Part shown: in pieces, positions 6,482 through 9,780 of the stretch | Position numbering within the stretch: the stretch's first letter is position 1 | Layout of the letters: each line of letters begins with the position of its first letter | Assembly (NCBI RefSeq): GCF_052065695.1 | Contig: NZ_JBQHTM010000072.1 | Span: forward strand, 1 to 9,780 | Length of the DNA: 9,780 nucleotides | Source: Intestinimonas sp052065695 | GTDB lineage: Bacteria; Bacillota; Clostridia; Oscillospirales; Oscillospiraceae | Direction: 5' to 3' | Translations under genes and position numbers: made by a program | The notes under the pieces: model-generated | What the model saw: only the letters and a program-made list of their open reading frames with translations | What the model was told of the DNA's origin: nothing | The model's database searches: none

Positions 6482-7618
6482 TCAGCGGGCCAGGGTGCCG
6501 GCGATGACCATGCGCTGGATCTGGTTGGTGCCCTCGAAGATAGACCACAGCTTGGCGTCACGCATGAGCTTCTCCACCGGGTACTCACGGCTATAACCGT
6601 AGCCGCCCAGCACCTGCACGGCATTGGTGGTCACCCGCATGACCATGTCGCTCAGGAATGTTTTAGTTACGGAGCCCAGCTTGGTATCGAAGACGCCGCG
6701 GTCCACCATGGTGGCGCACTGCCACAGCAGTGCCCGGGCGGTGGTCACGTCAATCTCCATGTCGGCCAGCATAAACTGGACGCCTTGATGGGCGATGATA
6801 GGCTTACCGAAGGTCTTGCGCTGCTTGGCGTAGGCCACTGCCTCATCCAGAGCCCGCTGTGCGATACCTAGAGCACCGTAGGAGTTGACACCGCGGCTGC
6901 GGTCCAAACACTTCATAGCCAAACTGAAGCCGGTTCCCTCGGCACCCACCAGGTTCTTGGCGGGAATCCTGACATCCTCGAATAGGACGTCAGAGGTACA
7001 GGATAGCCGCATGCCCATCTTGTCCTCATCCTTGCCCACCGACACACCGGGACGATCGCGTTCCACAATGAAGCAGCTGATTCCTTTGGCCCCCTTGGAG
7101 GGATCGGTGGAGGCGAAGACACTGTACACATCAGCGATGGGGCCGCTGGTGATAAAGCACTTGCGGCCGTTGAGGATGTAGTCGTCCCCATCCCGGACGG
7201 CGGTGGTCTTGGTGGCGGAGGCGTCGGAACCCGCGTTGGGCTCGGTGAGGGCGAAGGCACCCAGTCCGCCGTTGAGGATGAAGTCCATGTAGTACTGCTT
7301 CTGCTCCTCGGTGCCGGCCACCAGAATGGGCTCGATGCCAAACTCACCTGTGCTGGCACTGCAGATGAAGCCGGCGTCCACCTTGGCGAACTCCTCGTAG
7401 ACCAGCACCATCTCCATGGCACCCAGGCCCTGGCCGCCATAGGCTTCGGGGAGAAACATGGTGTTGAAGCCCACATCACGGAACTTCTTAAAGACCTCCA
7501 TAGGGAACTCGCCCTTGAGGTCGCACTCCTTGACCACCGGGGCCAGCTCTTTTTCGGCAAACTCCCTGGCAAAGGCCTGAAGGTCGCGCTGTTCGTCGGT
7601 TAGCAGTAGGTGGGTCAT
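6482..7618 (-). CDS. Acyl-CoA dehydrogenase (short-chain type)
   Basis: This 378-residue cytoplasmic FAD enzyme interconverts an acyl-CoA and the 2,3-enoyl-CoA, passing electrons to or from electron-transfer flavoprotein. Both family signatures are clear: ALTEPNAGSDASATKTT (123-139) and QVLGGYGYSREYPVEKLMRD (335-354). The catalytic base is Glu362 in FEGTNQIQ, the position used by butyryl-CoA and medium-chain dehydrogenases, not the internal Glu of isovaleryl-CoA types. Length is normal. AAAGGAG lies 11 nt before the ATG. No etfA/etfB genes are in the window, so the ETF partner must be encoded elsewhere. Its neighbours suggest it reduces or oxidises the enoyl-CoA linked to the dehydratase-like enzyme. 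Chain-length preference cannot be determined by eye. Confidence 0.93.
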   Translation of the reverse strand: MTHLLLTDEQRDLQAFAREFAEKELAPVVKECDLKGEFPMEVFKKFRDVGFNTMFLPEAYGGQGLGAMEMVLVYEEFAKVDAGFICSASTGEFGIEPILVAGTEEQKQYYMDFILNGGLGAFALTEPNAGSDASATKTTAVRDGDDYILNGRKCFITSGPIADVYSVFASTDPSKGAKGISCFIVERDRPGVSVGKDEDKMGMRLSCTSDVLFEDVRIPAKNLVGAEGTGFSLAMKCLDRSRGVNSYGALGIAQRALDEAVAYAKQRKTFGKPIIAHQGVQFMLADMEIDVTTARALLWQCATMVDRGVFDTKLGSVTKTFLSDMVMRVTTNAVQVLGGYGYSREYPVEKLMRDAKLWSIFEGTNQIQRMVIAGTLAR

Positions 7619-7697
7619 TTTCTTTTTCGCTCCTTTACATCGAAATGGTATGGATCGCGGGTCCCTTCCCTCAGGCGCGCCGCGTCTGATCCCTGCC

Positions 7698-7979
7698 TTA
7701 GTGGCCGCTGAGCATGGCTACTGCCATCTCGTAGAGCTCCTGGGAAACTCCCTCCTCAACCTCCACCGTCTTGATCTCCGGAGCCACCCGGAGAATGGTG
7801 GGGATTACAAATGTATCCAAAGTCTCCCGGACGGCGCCGCAGCCGCTGCACGCCCCCCGAAACCGGATAAAGATGGTCTGCTCATCCGGCATTCTGGCCA
7901 GCTCCACCCAGCCCTGGTGCTCCAGCAGCTTGGGATTTACCTCCCTGTCCAGCATATCGTTTACTTCCATGGCGGTCAC
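7698..7979 (-). CDS. Small NifU C-terminal-domain-like Fe-S protein
   Basis: This 93-residue protein matches the NifU C-terminal (Nfu) domain, which binds or transfers Fe-S clusters. The key motif is RGACSGCGAV, with Cys44 and Cys47 as the CxxC pair. A beta-rich stretch (VELARM ... TIFIRF) precedes it, and a helical region ending in a TVEVEEG strand follows. The start is GTG at 7977-7979: AAAGGAGG at 7990-7997 is 10 nt from it but 19 nt from the in-frame ATG at 7970. It lies 22 bp after the CoA-transferase stop and 79 bp before the dehydrogenase. It is the only Fe-S assembly-type gene here, and the dehydratase-like enzyme downstream needs a [4Fe-4S] cluster, so a dedicated maturation or repair role is a reasonable inference. 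Other pathway roles are possible. Confidence 0.82.
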   Translation of the reverse strand: MTAMEVNDMLDREVNPKLLEHQGWVELARMPDEQTIFIRFRGACSGCGAVRETLDTFVIPTILRVAPEIKTVEVEEGVSQELYEMAVAMLSGH

Positions 7980-7989
7980 GTTCTGTCAA

Positions 7990-7997
7990 CCTCCTTT
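7990..7997 (-). promoter_or_regulatory. Ribosome binding site supporting a GTG start
   Basis: AAAGGAGG on the minus strand sits between the CoA-transferase stop codon (8002) and the GTG at 7979. The 10-nt spacing selects the GTG over the ATG three codons later. Confidence 0.7.
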
Positions 7998-8001
7998 CGG
8001 G

Positions 8002-8742
8002 TCACAACCCCATAGCAGCCTGCTTCTCGTCCATGATGGCCTTCAGACCACCCCATTTCTCTTGAAAGAGGCCGGCATCCATCTCTTTGAGGTCGGGGCT
8101 GATGATGGGGGTAAACTCCATCAAGTCCAGAATGTCCTTCTGCAGATCCACCCCAGGGGCGATCTCGGTGAGCATCAGACCTTCCGTGGTCAGATGGAAG
8201 ACACAGCGCTCAGTAACAAAGGTAACCTGCTTGCCTCGGCTGAGAGTCTCCTGACCGTTAAAAGTAAACTGCTCCACCTGTTTGACAAAGCGCTTCATAT
8301 TGCCCTCTTTTGTAATAACCAATTTTCCGCTGCTCAGGTCGAACTCCGGTTTATCCTGTTTGGTGATACCACCGGTAAAGGTGGCAGTGAAAACAATTCG
8401 CTTGGCGCCGCCAGCAACATTCATGAAGCCACCCACCCCAATGCTGTCACCGTTGCGCATGCTGGCATTGACCACCCCAGTGGGATCACATTGTAGGAAG
8501 CCCAATGCGCCGTAGTCCAGGCAGCCGCCGTCATACATGTCGAACTGGGCGCTCATATCCACGGTAGCCTCAGCGTTCCAGCAGCAGCCGAAATCGTGCC
8601 CCACGGCAGGGATGCCGCCGATACCGCCGGCCTCAGTGGTGAGGGTAAAGAGATCGCCGACCCCCTCTTCTGCTGCTACGGAAGAGATGCTCTCCGGAGT
8701 GCCTACGCCCAGGTTGACGATGTCACCCGGGCACAGCTCCAT
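8002..8742 (-). CDS. Acyl-CoA transferase, C-terminal (catalytic) part, frameshifted from N-part
   Basis: This 246-residue reading frame is the beta half of a family I CoA-transferase of the propionate CoA-transferase/YdiF type, normally one polypeptide of about 520-530 residues. It starts within the conserved ELxPGDIVNLGVGTPE segment and carries TTEAGGIGG with the catalytic Glu37, which forms the glutamyl-CoA thioester. Later conserved stretches are YDGGCLDYGALG, EQFTFNG, TERCVFHL and EIAPGVDLQKDILD. The ATG at 8742 has no ribosome binding site, and the frame is open upstream through RLSVRKVIVRRAA, which matches the linker of the fused family. It is therefore best read as the second part of one gene starting at 9599 and broken at 8785-8790. 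If the frameshift is genuine and not suppressed, this part would probably not be translated. Confidence 0.85.
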   Translation of the reverse strand: MELCPGDIVNLGVGTPESISSVAAEEGVGDLFTLTTEAGGIGGIPAVGHDFGCCWNAEATVDMSAQFDMYDGGCLDYGALGFLQCDPTGVVNASMRNGDSIGVGGFMNVAGGAKRIVFTATFTGGITKQDKPEFDLSSGKLVITKEGNMKRFVKQVEQFTFNGQETLSRGKQVTFVTERCVFHLTTEGLMLTEIAPGVDLQKDILDLMEFTPIISPDLKEMDAGLFQEKWGGLKAIMDEKQAAMGL

Positions 8743-8774
8743 AGCTGCCCGGCGGACGATGACCTTCCGAACGC

Positions 8775-9599
8775 TCAGCCGCTCGGGGGGATGCTTTTCA
8801 GGGGAACGGAGATCTCGCCGCTGAAGACCGGGTTATAGAAGGTGGCGCTGGTCTGCCAGTGGTACTCCGGCTTGCTTACATAGACATAGTCCACCAGCAC
8901 GCCGGGGACCTTGACCTCTTTGGGCTTGATGGTGCCAGCCCGGACGATGTTTTCCACCTGGCAGATGACTACCCCGCCACTGGCCCTGGCCGCTTGGGCT
9001 AGGGCCAACTGATCCAGCTGGTACCCCTCTTTGTAAATGGAAATGTTGCCTCGCTCGTCGGCTATGGTGCCCCGGATAATGGCCACGTCCACCTTGGGAC
9101 ATTTGTAGAGCAGCCACTCCTCGCCGCACAGATTTACCAGCTCCACCAGATCCTCCTTGGCGGTCCGGTTCATCTTTCCGCCATCATATCGAGGGTCCAT
9201 CATGGTCTTAAGGCCTACCTTAGTGATGACGCCGGGCTTCTTGGCGGCGATGTAGCGGGGCATGGTGGATAGCACACCCTGAGGGAAGTTATAGACCTCG
9301 GCCTTCTCTTCCCGGCACAGCCGCACCATGTTGTCGCCGCAGTTGACCAGGTGACCGGCCACCACCCGCTTAAGCAGGCCGGGATAGCTGATGTGGTTGA
9401 GCCCTCGGGTGTTCCGGTCCCCCATGGCGGAGGCGGTGTAGAGGGTCAGGTCTTTGGGATGACCCGTCTCCAGAAAAGACTTCTCGATCTCCACGATGCT
9501 CTCTTCCGGCACATTTCCCATGGTAATGCCGGTAAAAAAGAGGGTGGCGCCGTCGGGGATATAGCTGCAGATCTCGCTGGCCTGGATTACCTTTCTCAT
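8775..9599 (-). CDS. Acyl-CoA transferase, N-terminal (CoA-binding) part, frameshifted
   Basis: This 274-residue frame is the alpha half of the propionate CoA-transferase/YdiF-type enzyme, which moves CoA between acetyl-CoA or propionyl-CoA and another short carboxylic acid. It contains DGATLFFTGI near the start, ETGHPKDLTLYTASAMGDRN, LLKRVVAGH, the YNFPQGVLS oxyanion-loop region, KVGLKTMMDPRYDGGK, DVAIIRGTIADERGNI and KVPGVLVDYV, all with counterparts in clostridial Pct. It ends SIPPSG-stop just where the family continues without a break. Start 9599 is chosen because AAAGGAG lies 11 nt upstream; the longer frame to 9629 would translate the ribosome binding site itself. With one extra C in the run at 8785-8790, both parts join into a protein of about 532 residues. 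It is the first gene of the operon. Confidence 0.85.
   Translation of the reverse strand: MRKVIQASEICSYIPDGATLFFTGITMGNVPEESIVEIEKSFLETGHPKDLTLYTASAMGDRNTRGLNHISYPGLLKRVVAGHLVNCGDNMVRLCREEKAEVYNFPQGVLSTMPRYIAAKKPGVITKVGLKTMMDPRYDGGKMNRTAKEDLVELVNLCGEEWLLYKCPKVDVAIIRGTIADERGNISIYKEGYQLDQLALAQAARASGGVVICQVENIVRAGTIKPKEVKVPGVLVDYVYVSKPEYHWQTSATFYNPVFSGEISVPLKSIPPSG
8785..8790 (-). other. Frameshift site in the CoA-transferase gene (run of six G/C)
   Basis: The minus strand reads AGC ATC CCC CCG AGC GGC TGA, ending the first frame. A seventh C would give ATC CCC CCC GAG CGG CTG AGC, continuing as PPERLSVRKVIVRRAA into the second frame, the expected linker. A one-base loss in a homopolymer is the simplest explanation. 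It may be a sequencing error, a real inactivating mutation, slippage-based variation or programmed frameshifting. Confidence 0.75.
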
Positions 9600-9671
9600 G
9601 GTAGCTTTTACTCCTTTCCCGATCGTCACATGCGTCCTATCGAATGTGGCAGAATCTGGGCGTTCGTTTTT
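9600..9671 (-). promoter_or_regulatory. Short residual upstream region of the operon
   Basis: Only about 72 bp lie between the first start codon and the insertion-sequence terminus. Apart from the ribosome binding site I see no convincing -35/-10 pair, operator palindrome or riboswitch here. The promoter could be outward-reading from the adjoining element or formed at the junction. Confidence 0.3.
9611..9617 (-). promoter_or_regulatory. Ribosome binding site fixing the CoA-transferase start
   Basis: AAAGGAG on the minus strand lies 11 nt before ATG 9599. It lies inside the longer open frame (to 9629), which makes that upstream start unlikely. Confidence 0.72.
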
Positions 9672-9780
9672 CTAAGGAATCTCTGATTTAATCCGCACTA
9701 CCATAAAGGCTCCGGATGTGGGATAATAACACTATCAACGCAATGGTGGTGTATGGGGATGAAGAAACAGGAAACATTTA
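9672..9780 (+). mobile_element. Inner end of a second probable IS5-family insertion sequence (partial)
   Basis: The plus strand reads CTAA (9672-9675) and then GGAATCTCTGATTTAATCCG, mirroring the terminus at 86-109. CTAA fits the YTAR target sites used by IS5-group elements. The region is AT-richer than the operon. About 77 bp inside the terminus a plus-strand frame begins ATG GGG ATG AAG AAA CAG, as expected for a transposase start. This would be the transposase-proximal end, with the body lying right of the window. The identification rests on terminus, target tetranucleotide and start context; no transposase domain is visible. Confidence 0.5.
9753..9780 (+). CDS. Possible transposase 5' end (partial)
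   Basis: A plus-strand frame opens with M-G-M-K-K-Q-E-T-F and runs off the window. Transposases of the IS5 family in Firmicutes often begin with a similar short K-Q-x-T-F stretch, and the distance from the proposed left terminus (77 bp) is normal. Nine residues are too few for identification. The start could be either ATG (9753 or 9759), and no strong ribosome binding site is visible. Confidence 0.3.

Noticed and set aside
6448..6624. N-terminal extension of the membrane protein frame
   Set aside because: It overlaps the acyl-CoA dehydrogenase C-terminus, is Arg/Ser/Pro-rich without membrane character, and a good ribosome binding site supports the ATG at 6447.
1..9780. CRISPR arrays, tRNA or rRNA genes
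   Set aside because: No regularly spaced repeats and no cloverleaf-like or rRNA-like sequence were noticed on reading either strand.

Overview
The window looks like a fragment of an anaerobic, GC-rich Firmicutes chromosome, probably a gut Clostridia/Oscillospiraceae-type bacterium. The reasons are strong AAAGGAG-type ribosome binding sites before nearly every gene, a propionate CoA-transferase of the Clostridium propionicum type, a 4-hydroxybutyryl-CoA dehydratase-family Fe-S flavoprotein, and family-level resemblance to clostridial enzymes. The assignment is inference; no rRNA or other taxonomic marker is present.

All recognisable genes lie on the minus strand and read from right to left as one probable operon. 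In order of transcription they are: (1) a family I acyl-CoA transferase, split at 8785-8790 by an apparent one-base frameshift; (2) a small NifU-C-terminal-like Fe-S protein with a GTG start; (3) an acyl-CoA dehydrogenase; (4) a YczE/YitT-like integral membrane protein; (5) a short-chain dehydrogenase/reductase; (6) a 4-hydroxybutyryl-CoA dehydratase-like (AbfD/HpaB family) enzyme; (7) a GntP-family carboxylate permease. After a 296-bp gap with a strong hairpin and a candidate promoter comes (8) a stand-alone NRPS-type adenylation protein.

The genes fit a CoA-thioester pathway for a small organic acid. The permease imports a (hydroxy)carboxylate, the CoA-transferase (or the adenylating enzyme) activates it, the SDR and acyl-CoA dehydrogenase carry out redox steps, and the Fe-S flavoenzyme performs a difficult dehydration or isomerisation. 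The NifU-like protein may help its cluster assembly. The substrate cannot be read from sequence. The dehydratase keeps its cluster ligands but appears to differ from AbfD at several active-site positions, and the adenylation protein lacks the Asp that binds an amino-acid amino group. Both point away from the textbook substrates.

The two edges (1-109 and 9672-9780) carry matching inverted termini. Each begins GGAA(C/T)CTCTGA and abuts a CTAA/TTAG tetranucleotide, the target-site type of IS5-family elements. The operon therefore appears to be bracketed by two insertion-sequence ends, one 8 bp past the last stop codon and the other about 72 bp before the first start codon.
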